Below, piece after piece: positions 46,611 through 54,267 of a stretch of 54,267 nucleotides of DNA (its first letter is position 1; the number at the start of each line of letters is the position of its first letter). The stretch spans positions 1 through 54,267 of the forward strand of contig NZ_JAMTDQ010000104.1 in NCBI RefSeq assembly GCF_023806635.1, read 5' to 3'. Below the pieces are notes generated by a model that worked only from the letters and a program-made list of their open reading frames with translations, was not told the DNA's origin and made no database searches. The stretch is from Accumulibacter sp. Its GTDB lineage: Bacteria; Pseudomonadota; Gammaproteobacteria; Burkholderiales; Rhodocyclaceae. A program made the translations under genes and the position numbers.

Positions 46611-47564
46611 ATGAGTCCTCCCCTGGCTGTCGCCGCGATCGGCCTGAACCCGGCGATCGACCAGCACATCGGCATCGCGGTGTTCACTGCCGGAGCGCTG
46701 AATCGCGTCAGCCGCGAGGAAACCCACGCCGGTGGCAAGGCAGTGAATGTCGCCGCCTGCCTGGCCGACCTCGGCGTCGGCGTTGCCCTCACCGGGCTGC
46801 TCGGCAGCGACAATGCCGAAGTCTTCGAGCGCCTGTTTGCCAGCAAGGGGATCCACGACCGCTGTGTGCGCTTCCCGGGTCGCACGCGCAGCAACATCAA
46901 GATCGTCAGCGGCGCGCCGCCGCAGGTGACCGAGATCAACTTCCCCGCAAACTTCGCCGGTGAAGGGTATCTGGCCGGCGTCCAGCGGGCGGTCGACGCG
47001 CTGCTCGACGACTGCAGCTGTTTCGTGCTCGCCGGCAGCCTGCCGGCCGGCATCCCGGCCACCTGCTGCGGCGAGCTGATCGGTCGGCTGCGGGCGGCCG
47101 GCAAGCGGGTCGCACTCGACAGCAGCGGAGCGGCCCTGCGCCACGGGGTCGCCGCCACGCCCTGGCTGATCAAGCCGAACCTCGCCGAACTCGAGGAACT
47201 GGTCGGCGACGATCTGCCCAACCCCGCGGCAGCCGCCACCGTGGCCAGGCGACTGGTCGCCGGCGGCATCGAGCAGGTGGTGGTTTCGCTGGGTGAGCGC
47301 GGCGCTCTGTTCGTCACCGCCGATCGCTGCCTGCAGGCGATCCCGCCACCGACGATCGTCAACAGCACGGTCGGCGCCGGCGACGCACTGCTCGCCGGCC
47401 AGATCGCCGGCTGGCTGCGCGGCTGGTCACTGGCGGACAGCGCGCGCCTCGCCATCGCCTGCGCCAGCGCCAGGCTGGGCATGATCGGCAGCGGTCTGCC
47501 GCCGCGGCCGCAGCTCGCCGCGCTGATGGCCGGTGTCGAATTGCGCGAACCCGATCGTGACTAG
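46611..47564 (+). CDS. PfkB-family sugar kinase (1-phosphofructokinase/tagatose-6-phosphate kinase type)
   Basis: A 317-residue ribokinase-fold enzyme. Substrate-binding block HAGGKAVNVAACLADLGV, the FruK/LacC sequences FVLAGSLPAGIP and IKPNLAELEELVG, and the C-terminal NSTVGAGDALLAG with the catalytic Asp. A phosphosugar such as fructose 1-phosphate is the likely substrate class. No PTS genes are in the window, and the exact substrate cannot be fixed. The ATG at 46611 has no strong ribosome site. It follows the kinase gene by 52 bases and overlaps the convergent EamA gene by four bases. Confidence 0.88.
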   Translation: MSPPLAVAAIGLNPAIDQHIGIAVFTAGALNRVSREETHAGGKAVNVAACLADLGVGVALTGLLGSDNAEVFERLFASKGIHDRCVRFPGRTRSNIKIVSGAPPQVTEINFPANFAGEGYLAGVQRAVDALLDDCSCFVLAGSLPAGIPATCCGELIGRLRAAGKRVALDSSGAALRHGVAATPWLIKPNLAELEELVGDDLPNPAAAATVARRLVAGGIEQVVVSLGERGALFVTADRCLQAIPPPTIVNSTVGAGDALLAGQIAGWLRGWSLADSARLAIACASARLGMIGSGLPPRPQLAALMAGVELREPDRD

Positions 47565-48451
47565 CCCGGCAGGCTGCCAGGGCGAGAACCGACCGCCAGG
47601 CTGAGTCCGGCCGCGCCGATGACCAGCATGCCGGCCAGCGTCAGCGCATCCGGCAACTGCGCAAAGACCAGCCAGCCGAGCAGAGTGGCCCAGACGAGCT
47701 GGACGTAGAGCAGCGGCGAGAGCAGCGATGCCGGCGTCCGCTGCAAGGCGCGGATCAGCAGAAAGTGCCCGACACCGCCATAGACGCCGAGCGAGACGAT
47801 GAGCAACCCTTGCCCCAGGCTCGGCAGCCGCCCATCCCAGTGCAGGGGCAGCAGCGGTGTCAGCGCCAGCGTGCCGAACAGCGCCGTATGGAAGAGCAGG
47901 CGCAGCGGTGGTTCGCTGGCGACGAGCTTGCGCGTCAGCAGCTGGTAGGCGGCATAGAAGAGGGCCGCGCCCAGGGCGCAGGCCACCCCGGCAGGACTCA
48001 GGCTGCCATCCGGCCGCGCGATCAGCAGCACCCCGCAGAAACCGGCGAGGGTTGCCAGCCAGGTCCGCAACCCGACCCGCTCATGCAGCAGCGGTCCGGC
48101 GAGGAGGGCCACCAGCAGCGGCGCGACGAAGACCAGCGCCGTCGTCTCGGCGAGCGGCAGCGTCGTCAGCGCCATCTGGCCGAGCAGCGTCACGCCTGCC
48201 AGGGTGACGCCACGCAGCGCCATCAACCCCGGCCGGCGGGTGAGCAGGATGCTGCTCCCGAGCCGCGGCGCGACGCCCAGCAACATCAGCAGCAACTGCA
48301 CCAGATAGCGCGCCCAGACCAGCAGCGGCACGGCGAGGAAGGCGCTCAGGTACTTCGCCGTCGCATCGAGCGCGGAGAACAGGAACAGCGCCAGCAGGCA
48401 GAGGAGGATGCCGGCAAGCGGCAGCCGCGCGCCGGCATGGCTATCGACCAC
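47561..48451 (-). CDS. DMT superfamily (EamA) transporter
   Basis: A 296-residue inner-membrane protein with ten hydrophobic helices arranged as two EamA repeats (LCLLALFLFSALDATAKYLS in the first; GVACALGAALFYAAYQLLTRK in the second). The QMALTTLPLAETTALVFVAP block is typical of DMT exporters. The start is GTG at 48451 inside the 3' end of the nnr gene (11-base overlap), so it is probably coupled. The substrate is unknown. Export of amino acids or nucleotide-sugar-like compounds is a family-level possibility only. Confidence 0.85.
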   Translation of the reverse strand: MVDSHAGARLPLAGILLCLLALFLFSALDATAKYLSAFLAVPLLVWARYLVQLLLMLLGVAPRLGSSILLTRRPGLMALRGVTLAGVTLLGQMALTTLPLAETTALVFVAPLLVALLAGPLLHERVGLRTWLATLAGFCGVLLIARPDGSLSPAGVACALGAALFYAAYQLLTRKLVASEPPLRLLFHTALFGTLALTPLLPLHWDGRLPSLGQGLLIVSLGVYGGVGHFLLIRALQRTPASLLSPLLYVQLVWATLLGWLVFAQLPDALTLAGMLVIGAAGLSLAVGSRPGSLPG

Positions 48452-49943
48452 GCGCGACCCAGCGGTTGAACGCGGCGCGCGCGCTGTCGATGATCTCGCC
48501 GGCGGTCAGTCCGATCGGCCCACAGCCTGCAGCAACCCGCTCGTCGGCCGCGACGCCGTGCAGGTGGACCGCCGCCAGCATGGCCTCGAGCGCCGGCCAT
48601 CCCTGTGCCAGCAATGCGACGATGAAGCCACTGAGCACGTCGCCGGTGCCGGCGGTCGCCAGCCCGGGGTTGCCGCTGGTATTGACGAACCACTCGCCGC
48701 CCGGCGCGGCGACGATGCTGCCACAGCCCTTCAGCACCGTCACCGCGCGGTAGCGCGCGGCGAGTTCGCGGGCGGCGCGCGGCCGGTCGTCCTGCACGCT
48801 TGCCGTCGTGCAGTCGAGCAGGCGGGCCGCCTCGCTCGGATGCGGGCTGAGCAGCGTCGGCGCGGCACGCGCCAGCACCTCCTGCCGCAGGCCCGACTCG
48901 GCGGCGAGCAGGTTCAGCGCGTCGGCATCGAGCAGCAGCGGCAGCGGCAACGTGCTGGCGCGTCGCAGCAATTCCCGCGCTTCGTCGCCGCTGCCCATCC
49001 CCGGTCCGCAGGCGAGCGCCGTCAGCGGCGCCGCCAGCAGCGATTCCGGCTGCCGCAGCATCAGTTCGGGTTGCAGCGGGTCGATCGCCGGCGCCTGCCC
49101 GTCGAGCAGGCCAAGGTAGACGCGGCCACTGCCGAGCCGCAGCGCAGCGCGACCGGCGAGAAAGGCGGCCCCGACCATGCTCGCCGCACCACCGAGGATG
49201 CCGGCGCCACCGTTGCTGCCCTTGTGCGAGTTGCGCGCGCGCGGCCGCAGGTGATCGAGCAGCAGGTCCACGCCGACCGTGCGCGCACTCGCCTTCGCCA
49301 GGCGCTCGGCGTCGAGATCCAGCGACGCAACCGAGATCATGCCGCAATGATCCGGACCGTCGCCGGTATGCAGGCCCGGCTTGCCGGCAATGAAGCTGAT
49401 CGTGTGGCTGGCCCGGATGGTCGCACCGCAAAGCCTGCCGGTGTCGGCATCGAGGCCGCTCGGGCAGTCGAGCGCGAGCAGCGGGCAGCGGTCGCGCGCG
49501 GCGAGCGTGTTGGCTGCCAGGACCAGCTCGCCGTGGCGCCCGGCGACCGGCCGCTGCAGGCCGATGCCGAAGAGGCCGTCGATGATCATCGCCCAGCGCT
49601 CGCCGACCGGTATGCTGTCGAGCAGCGTCCCGCCATCGTCGAGGAAGCGCCGGCAAGCCGCCGCGGCGTCCGGCGGCAGGCGGCCGACCTCGCCGGCGAA
49701 GACCAGACTGACGGCGAAGCGGCGTTCGCGCAGGAGTCGGGCGGCGACGAAGGCGTCGCCGCCGTTGTTGCCGGGTCCGGCCAGGACCAGCAGCGCTGCC
49801 CCCTGCAGGCGGCAGAGCGAGGTCGCCAGCTCGGCAGCCGCGAGCCCGGCGCGCTGCATCAGCGGCTGTTCGGCTGCCAGCAGCTCGACGCTGCGCAAGG
49901 CGTCGGAACGATAGAGCGGTTGCGAGCGGGTTCCTGTTTTCAT
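48441..49943 (-). CDS. nnr: Bifunctional NAD(P)H-hydrate epimerase / ADP-dependent dehydratase
   Basis: A 500-residue repair enzyme. The N-terminal YjeF_N domain (about 1-210) epimerises damaged NAD(P)HX (LVLAGPGNNGGDAFVAARLL, DGLFGIGLQRP, LDCPSGLDADTG). The C-terminal ribokinase-like domain (about 225-495) dehydrates S-NAD(P)HX using ADP (HKGSNGGAGILGGA, LLLDADALN, LLSPHPSEAARLL, ATAGTGDVLSG). The two are fused as in E. coli Nnr. A perfect hairpin lies 45 bases before its start. Confidence 0.95.
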   Translation of the reverse strand: MKTGTRSQPLYRSDALRSVELLAAEQPLMQRAGLAAAELATSLCRLQGAALLVLAGPGNNGGDAFVAARLLRERRFAVSLVFAGEVGRLPPDAAAACRRFLDDGGTLLDSIPVGERWAMIIDGLFGIGLQRPVAGRHGELVLAANTLAARDRCPLLALDCPSGLDADTGRLCGATIRASHTISFIAGKPGLHTGDGPDHCGMISVASLDLDAERLAKASARTVGVDLLLDHLRPRARNSHKGSNGGAGILGGAASMVGAAFLAGRAALRLGSGRVYLGLLDGQAPAIDPLQPELMLRQPESLLAAPLTALACGPGMGSGDEARELLRRASTLPLPLLLDADALNLLAAESGLRQEVLARAAPTLLSPHPSEAARLLDCTTASVQDDRPRAARELAARYRAVTVLKGCGSIVAAPGGEWFVNTSGNPGLATAGTGDVLSGFIVALLAQGWPALEAMLAAVHLHGVAADERVAAGCGPIGLTAGEIIDSARAAFNRWVARGR

Positions 49944-49987
49944 GGCGGTTTCCTCGGCCCGGAAAAGGTGCGGCAGAAGTCAGCGGA

Positions 49988-50007
49988 CAGGTGCCGAGCG
50001 GCACCTG
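49988..50007. repeat. Perfect 8-bp hairpin between nnr and purL
   Basis: CAGGTGCC-gagc-GGCACCTG, eight perfect pairs and a GNRA-less tetraloop, in the 257-base divergent gap. A TAGAAT (-10-like) on the minus strand at 50034-50029 would put it in the nnr 5' leader. It has no T tract, so it is not a simple terminator; it could be a leader structure or operator. Confidence 0.5.
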
Positions 50008-50147
50008 ACGCCTGCCGGACCTGGGGGGATTCTAATGCAGCCGGCGTCCTCGCAGCCACAGCTGACGGCACGGCAATGAACTGCCGCCCACACCCCGCCG
50101 CCCTGGGCAGTCGTCATGCTGCACCGCGGCAGAGCGGGCGGGTCGGC

Positions 50148-50153
50148 TATAAT
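50148..50153 (+). promoter_or_regulatory. Consensus -10 box before purL
   Basis: TATAAT, 48 bases upstream of the purL ATG, in a GC-rich setting where it stands out. No recognisable -35 lies 16-18 bases upstream, so the full promoter is unsure. No PurR-type palindrome was seen. Confidence 0.45.
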
Positions 50154-50200
50154 CCCGGCTTCCCTCAACGCAGCCTGCCTGCCCCCGAGCCCAGCCCGCC

Positions 50201-53200
50201 ATGGCCAAACTCCTGTCTCTCCGCGGTGCCACCGCCTTCTCGTCCTTCCGCCTGCAGGGCCTGCAGCAGCGACTTGCGCGGGTCGTCGCGGGCACACAGG
50301 TGCTCAGCGCCGACCACTGGCACTTCGTCGCCAGTCACGAACCACCGACGGCAGACGAGCGCCGGCAACTCGCAGCATTGCTCGCCGAACGTCCGGCCGA
50401 CGACGCACCGCCGGGCGAGCTCTTCCTGGTCACGCCACGCATCGGCACCATCTCGCCCTGGTCTTCGAAGGCGACCGACATCGCGCACAACAGCGGCCTG
50501 CAGTGGGTCGAGCGCATCGAACGCGGCATCGCCTACCGTCTGGCGAGCCCGTCGCACGCGCTCGGCGCCGCCGGGCGGGCGCTCATCGCTCCCCTCCTCC
50601 ATGACCGCATGCTGGAGACCGTGCTCGACGACTTCGCCCAGGCCCGGGAGCTGTTTCGCCACTTCCCACCGCAGCCGCTGCGCCGGGTCGATCTTCTCGC
50701 TGGTGGCCGCGCCGCCCTGGTCGAGGCGAACGGCCTGCTCGGGCTGGCGCTGTCCGACGACGAGGTCGATTACCTGGTCGACCTCTTCCGCCGCGCGCAG
50801 CGCGATCCGAGCGACGTCGAACTGATGATGTTCGCGCAGGCGAACTCCGAGCATTGCCGGCACAAGATCTTCAATGCCGCGTGGACCGTCGACGGCCAGG
50901 CGCGCGACGAAACGCTGTTCGCCATGATCCGCGAGACGCACCGCCGGCACCCGCAGGGCACCGTCGTCGCCTATGCCGACAACTCGTCGGTCATCGCCGG
51001 CGCAACGGTGCGCCGCTTTCACGCCGACGGCGATGCTCGCTACGGCTACCACGAGCAGCCGACGCACATTCTCGCCAAGGTCGAGACGCACAACCATCCG
51101 ACGGCGATCTCGCCCTTTCCCGGCGCTGCGACCGGCTCCGGCGGCGAGATTCGCGATGAAGGCGCCACCGGACGCGGCTCGAAGCCGAAGGCCGGGCTCT
51201 GCGGCTTCGCGGTATCGCACCTCGCCATCCCCGCTCTGCCGCAACCCTGGGAGCTTCCGAGCGCTGCCTACGGCCGCCCGGCCCGCATCGCGTCACCGCT
51301 GGCGATCATGCTCGAGGGCCCGATCGGCGCCGCGGCGTTCAACAACGAATTCGGCCGCCCGAACCTCGCCGGCTTCTTCCGCAGTTACGAACAGCTCACC
51401 GGCACTGCGGACGCGCCGCTGCTGCGCGGCTACCACAAACCGATCATGATCGCCGGCGGCATCGGCAACATTGCCGCCGCGCAGTCGTTCAAGGCGGGCA
51501 CGCTGCCACCGGGAACGCTGCTCGTCCAGCTCGGCGGCCCGGGAATGCTGATCGGTCTCGGCGGCGGCGCTGCCAGCTCGATGAGCACCGGCAGCAACAC
51601 CGAGGATCTCGACTTCGCCTCGGTGCAGCGCGGCAACCCGGAAATGCAGCGGCGTGCGCAGGAGGTCATCGATCGTTGCTGGCAGCTGGGAGCACCGGCG
51701 GGCGATGGCTCGGCAGCCGGTGACGGCAACCCGATCCTGTCGCTGCACGATGTCGGCGCCGGCGGCATCTCGAACGCGCTGCCGGAACTCGCCCACGGCG
51801 CCGGCAGCGGCGCGCACTTCGAGCTGCGCGCCGTGCCGATCGAGGAGCCTGGCATGTCGCCGGCCGAGATCTGGTGCAACGAGGCGCAGGAACGCTACGT
51901 CCTGGCGCTCCCGCCGACGCGGCTCGACGAGTTCTCGGCGATCTGCGAGCGCGAACGCTGCCCCTTCGCCGTCGTCGGTGCGACCACCGCCGACAGGCGA
52001 CTGCTGCTCAGCGACAGCCACTTCGCCAACGATCCGGTGGACATGGACATGGACGCGCTGCTCGGCAAACCGCCGCGCATGGCGCGCAGCGCCACGCGCC
52101 TGCCGTCACTGGCGGTGCCACTGGCGATCGACGCCGTGGAGCTCCGGGAAGCGGCCTACCGGGTGTTGCGTCTGCCGGCGGTGGCCGACAAGAGCTTCCT
52201 GATCACCATCGGTGACCGCAGCGTCGGCGGCCTCAGTGCGCGCGACCAGATGGTCGGACCGTGGCAGGTGGCCTGTGCCGACGTCGCGGTGACGCTGATG
52301 TCCTTCGACGGCTACCTCGGTGAAGCGTTCGCGATCGGCGAGCGGACGCCGCTGGCGACGATCGACGCCGCCGCCTCGGGCCGCATGGCGGTCGGCGAGG
52401 CGCTGACCAACATCGCCGCTGCCGACGTCGGCCACCTCGGCGATGTCAAGCTCTCCGCCAACTGGATGGCGGCGGCCGGCTTCCCCGGCGAGGACGCCCG
52501 CCTGTTCGACACCGTGCGCGCGGTTTCCGACCTCTGCCAGAGCATCGGCGTCGCGATCCCGGTCGGCAAGGATTCGCTGTCGATGCGCACTTCCTGGCGC
52601 GACCCCGATGACGGAAGCGAGAAGCAGGTGGTCTCGCCGCTGTCGCTGATCGTCACCGCTTTCGCACCGGTCGCCGATGCGCGGCGGACGCTCACCCCAC
52701 AACTCGTGCTCGACGCCGGCGAGACCGACCTGCTGCTGATCGACCTCGGTCGCGGCCGCAATCGCCTCGGCTGTTCGGCGCTGGCGCAGGTGTATGCGGC
52801 CACCGGCAGCGACGCGCCCGACGTCGACGATGCCGCCCTGCTGCCGGCCTTCCTGGCCGCCATCCGCCGACTCGCCGGCGAGCACCTGCTGCTCGCCTAC
52901 CATGACCGTTCCGACGGCGGCCTCTTCGCCACCGTCTGCGAGATGGCTTTCGCCAGCCATTGCGGCGTCTCGCTCGACACCGACGGTCTCTGCTACGACC
53001 CGCTGAGCAATGATGTCGACGGCAGCGAGAAGCGACCCGATCTGCTCCGTGGCCGCTCCTGCGAAATCCTGCTGCGCGCGCTCTTCTGCGAGGAACTCGG
53101 CGCCGTCGTGCAGATTCGCCGGGCCGATCGCCGTCGCGTCATGGACGTCCTGCGCACCGCCGGGCTCGGCGCGTGCAGCCAGTTCATCGGGGCGCCGAAC

Positions 53201-54211
53201 CCGTGGGACCGTATCCGCATCATCCGCAACGCCCGCGCGGTGCTCGATGAGACGCGGATCGACCTGCAACGCGCCTGGTCCGAGACCAGTTACCACATGC
53301 AGCGCCTGCGTGACCATCCTGAATGTGCGCAGGAGGAGTATGACCGCCTGCTCGACAAAGACGACCCGGGGCTCTCGTTCAACCTGAGCTTCGATCCGGC
53401 GGAAGATGTCGCGGCGCCCTTCATCAACCGGGGTGCCCGCCCGCGCGTCGCCATCCTGCGCGAACAGGGGGTCAATGGACACGTCGAGATGGCGGCCGCC
53501 TTCGACCGCGCCGGCTTCGCCGCCGTCGACCTGCACATGAGCGACCTCCTCGCCGGCCGCGCGCACCTCGCCGACTTCAGCGGCGTCGTCGCCTGTGGCG
53601 GCTTCTCCTACGGCGACGTGCTCGGCGCCGGCCAGGGCTGGGCGAAGACGATCCTCTTCAACGCGCGTGCGAGCGACAACTTCGCCGCCTTCTTCGCGCG
53701 CCCGGCAACCTTCGCTCTCGGCGTCTGCAACGGCTGCCAGATGATGAGCGCGCTGCGCGCCATGATTCCCGGTGCCGACGCCTGGCCGCACTTCGCACGC
53801 AACCGCGTCGAGCAGTTCGAGGCGCGCTTCTCGCTCGTCGAACTGCCTCCATCACCATCGATCTTCTTCGCGGGCATGGCGGGAAGCCGCTTGCCGGTGG
53901 TCGTCTCCCACGGCGAAGGACGCGCCGTCTTCGCCTCGCGCGACGACGAGCAACGGGTACTGGTGGCGATGCGCCACGTCGACCACCGCGGTCGGCCGAG
54001 CGTGACCTACCCGTACAACCCGAACGGATCGCCCGCAGGCGCGACCGGCTTCACGACCGCCGACGGCCGCTTCTCGATCATGATGCCGCATCCCGAGCGC
54101 GTCTTCCGCAGCGTGCAGATGTCGTGGCATCCGGCCGATTGGGAGGCACGCGGCTGGCACGACTCGCCATGGTTGCGGATGTTCCGCAATGCCCGGCGCT
54201 GGCTGGGCTAG
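50201..54211 (+). CDS. purL: Phosphoribosylformylglycinamidine synthase PurL (single-chain)
   Basis: A 1336-residue purine enzyme that converts FGAR, glutamine and ATP to FGAM in de novo purine synthesis. The single long chain is the proteobacterial type: N-terminal PurS-like domain (about 1-150), linker, two AIRS-like synthetase halves ([63 protein letters not shown]), and a C-terminal class I glutamine amidotransferase with the nucleophile Cys in [12 protein letters not shown] and the His-Glu pair in [11 protein letters not shown]. The ATG begins [18 protein letters not shown], as in relatives. Full length within the window. Confidence 0.98.
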   Translation: MAKLLSLRGATAFSSFRLQGLQQRLARVVAGTQVLSADHWHFVASHEPPTADERRQLAALLAERPADDAPPGELFLVTPRIGTISPWSSKATDIAHNSGLQWVERIERGIAYRLASPSHALGAAGRALIAPLLHDRMLETVLDDFAQARELFRHFPPQPLRRVDLLAGGRAALVEANGLLGLALSDDEVDYLVDLFRRAQRDPSDVELMMFAQANSEHCRHKIFNAAWTVDGQARDETLFAMIRETHRRHPQGTVVAYADNSSVIAGATVRRFHADGDARYGYHEQPTHILAKVETHNHPTAISPFPGAATGSGGEIRDEGATGRGSKPKAGLCGFAVSHLAIPALPQPWELPSAAYGRPARIASPLAIMLEGPIGAAAFNNEFGRPNLAGFFRSYEQLTGTADAPLLRGYHKPIMIAGGIGNIAAAQSFKAGTLPPGTLLVQLGGPGMLIGLGGGAASSMSTGSNTEDLDFASVQRGNPEMQRRAQEVIDRCWQLGAPAGDGSAAGDGNPILSLHDVGAGGISNALPELAHGAGSGAHFELRAVPIEEPGMSPAEIWCNEAQERYVLALPPTRLDEFSAICERERCPFAVVGATTADRRLLLSDSHFANDPVDMDMDALLGKPPRMARSATRLPSLAVPLAIDAVELREAAYRVLRLPAVADKSFLITIGDRSVGGLSARDQMVGPWQVACADVAVTLMSFDGYLGEAFAIGERTPLATIDAAASGRMAVGEALTNIAAADVGHLGDVKLSANWMAAAGFPGEDARLFDTVRAVSDLCQSIGVAIPVGKDSLSMRTSWRDPDDGSEKQVVSPLSLIVTAFAPVADARRTLTPQLVLDAGETDLLLIDLGRGRNRLGCSALAQVYAATGSDAPDVDDAALLPAFLAAIRRLAGEHLLLAYHDRSDGGLFATVCEMAFASHCGVSLDTDGLCYDPLSNDVDGSEKRPDLLRGRSCEILLRALFCEELGAVVQIRRADRRRVMDVLRTAGLGACSQFIGAPNPWDRIRIIRNARAVLDETRIDLQRAWSETSYHMQRLRDHPECAQEEYDRLLDKDDPGLSFNLSFDPAEDVAAPFINRGARPRVAILREQGVNGHVEMAAAFDRAGFAAVDLHMSDLLAGRAHLADFSGVVACGGFSYGDVLGAGQGWAKTILFNARASDNFAAFFARPATFALGVCNGCQMMSALRAMIPGADAWPHFARNRVEQFEARFSLVELPPSPSIFFAGMAGSRLPVVVSHGEGRAVFASRDDEQRVLVAMRHVDHRGRPSVTYPYNPNGSPAGATGFTTADGRFSIMMPHPERVFRSVQMSWHPADWEARGWHDSPWLRMFRNARRWLG

Positions 54212-54267
54212 GACTGCCCTTTACCCGCAAGTCTGCAGATCATCCGAAGTCCAGTGTCGGAGCGAGA

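Overview
The window reads as a piece of a high-GC betaproteobacterial chromosome, most likely from the Rhodocyclales and close to 'Candidatus Accumulibacter'. That placement is an inference. It rests on strongly G/C-ending codons, a DUF3567/DUF3460 gene pair typical of Betaproteobacteria, the PrsK-PrsR-PrsT exopolysaccharide/PEP-CTERM regulatory set, hopanoid genes, a CYTH-CHAD polyphosphate-type protein beside an Mg2+ channel, and a large Pat-type acetyltransferase. No rRNA, tRNA, CRISPR array, insertion sequence or prophage was recognised. The gene content looks like vertically inherited chromosome.

Layout. 1-4.5 kb: the 3' part of mgtE, then (minus strand) a response regulator, histidine kinase and CYTH-CHAD protein. 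4.8-8.2 kb: hopanoid genes hpnD-hpnE, then a divergent ybbA/tesA pair sharing one CATG. 8.2-12.7 kb: mnmH, an OsmC-like protein and a Pat-type synthetase/GNAT fusion. 12.9-16.0 kb: clpB with a clear sigma-32 promoter, followed by two small conserved proteins. 16.4-19.8 kb: a DUF1254/DUF1214 lipoprotein, a LysR regulator and a divergent beta-carbonic anhydrase. 20.2-25.95 kb: a tightly coupled minus-strand operon, yoaA helicase - ATP-grasp-like protein - mobB - moeA - moaD - moaE (molybdenum cofactor). 26.2-40.4 kb: a long minus-strand envelope polysaccharide cluster. In transcription order it holds an O-antigen ligase/polymerase-like protein, an EpsB-type initiating sugar transferase, prsK, prsR, prsT, tviB, tviC, a lytic transglycosylase and a periplasmic serine protease. 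40.7-42.7 kb: a 47-residue membrane protein, a HIT protein and a patatin-like protein. 42.8-46.6 kb: a phosphoethanolamine transferase divergent from a response regulator/kinase pair, with a PmrA-like box between them. 46.6-54.2 kb: a PfkB-family sugar kinase, an EamA transporter, the NAD(P)H-hydrate repair enzyme and purL.

How the genes work together. The 26-40 kb block would make UDP-GalNAcA-type precursors (TviB/TviC), start a lipid-linked glycan (EpsB type), polymerise or transfer it (ligase-like protein), sense and control the pathway (PrsK/PrsR), and help export it (PrsT). The lytic transglycosylase and protease at its end may open or tailor the cell wall and periplasm. No exosortase or PEP-CTERM substrate lies in the window, so the locus is only part of the system. 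MgtE next to a CYTH-CHAD protein fits polyphosphate/Mg2+ physiology, and the Pat protein fits control of acetate activation.

The least described items are the ATP-grasp-like protein inside the Moco operon, the inserted beta-rich periplasmic module in the ligase-like protein, the AT-rich leader before the sugar transferase, the 47-residue membrane protein with its own promoter, and a patatin-like protein with altered catalytic motifs.
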